Part shown: piece after piece, positions 63,955 through 64,000 of the stretch
How positions within the stretch are numbered: position 1 is the first letter of the stretch
Layout: the number at the start of each line of letters is the position of its first letter
Source: Brevipalpus yothersi
Lineage: Eukaryota; Arthropoda; Arachnida; Trombidiformes; Tenuipalpidae
Direction: 5' to 3'
DNA: 64,000 nt
NCBI GenBank assembly: GCA_003956705.1
Contig: QZCP01000830.1
Location: forward strand, 94,696-158,695
The notes under the pieces: generated by a model
What the model was told of the DNA's origin: nothing
The model's database searches: none
The model's input: the letters and a program-made list of their open reading frames with translations, nothing else
Translations under genes and position numbers: made by a program

Positions 63955-64000
<46 letters not shown>
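63955..64000 (+). repeat. (TC)n microsatellite at right edge
   Basis: TC dinucleotides fill the last 46 bp and continue past the window. Confidence 0.93.

Noticed and set aside
1..64000. CRISPR arrays, bacterial operons, ribosome binding sites, riboswitches
   Set aside because: The window is clearly eukaryotic with spliceosomal introns; no such structures seen.
1..64000. tRNA or rRNA genes
   Set aside because: No A/B-box pair or cloverleaf was noticed by eye; a tRNA scan would be needed to exclude one.

Overview
The window is nuclear DNA from a small, AT-rich animal genome. Genes lie on both strands. Introns are short (often 50-130 bp, GT..AG), several genes are intronless, and intergenic DNA is full of (GA)n/(TC)n tracts. 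Protein content (XYLT, RASA1, INPP5A with a CaaX end, BARD1-like, ELOVL6, Spot14 family, an array of alpha-tocopherol-transfer-like CRAL-TRIO proteins) fits an arthropod. I infer an acariform mite, possibly astigmatid; this is inferred from style, not from a diagnostic sequence. Exons were assembled by hand from splice signals, reading phase and protein similarity recalled from known families.

Layout. 1-1509: peptide O-xylosyltransferase (minus, cut by the left edge). 2005-2932: a 912-bp DNA transposon with 28-bp terminal inverted repeats and a perfect 8-bp target duplication. 3699-5314: carbohydrate sulfotransferase (minus). 7082-12854: p120 RasGAP/RASA1 in 12 coding exons (plus). 14449-15745: dynein-2 light intermediate chain (minus). 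16173-18307: a graveyard holding two broken genes, a pancreatic-type lipase with fold-back inverted repeats and a frameshifted, truncated alpha-2-macroglobulin/TEP gene. 19627-21207: UVSSA. 21552-22094: unidentified ORF. 23075-27087: INPP5A with a long extra tail and a CaaX end. 29134-29942: NAA30. 30496-32871: BARD1-like RING-BRCT protein in which a charged AT-hook-like repeat array stands where vertebrate BARD1 has ankyrin repeats. 33427-34973: ELOVL6, divergent from BARD1. 34974-43709: long gene-poor, microsatellite-rich stretch. 43710-44978: Spot14/MID1IP1 family. 47802-48615: GINS4/SLD5. 49250-50239: THUMPD1. 51762-52637: CapZ alpha. 54784-62507: four intronless CRAL-TRIO paralogues arranged + + - -. 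63829-63912: possible first exon of a gene leaving the window on the right.

Themes. Two proteoglycan enzymes (xylosyltransferase and a carbohydrate sulfotransferase) are neighbours at the left. Two lipogenic genes (ELOVL6, Spot14) flank the gene-poor stretch. Genome-maintenance genes (UVSSA, BARD1, GINS4) are scattered. I see no operon-like logic. The most original items are the 8-bp-TSD transposon, the fold-back lipase relic, the BARD1 repeat array, the altered second SH2 domain of RASA1, the INPP5A tail with a phase-compatible alternative 3' exon, and the CRAL-TRIO array with a CC signature.
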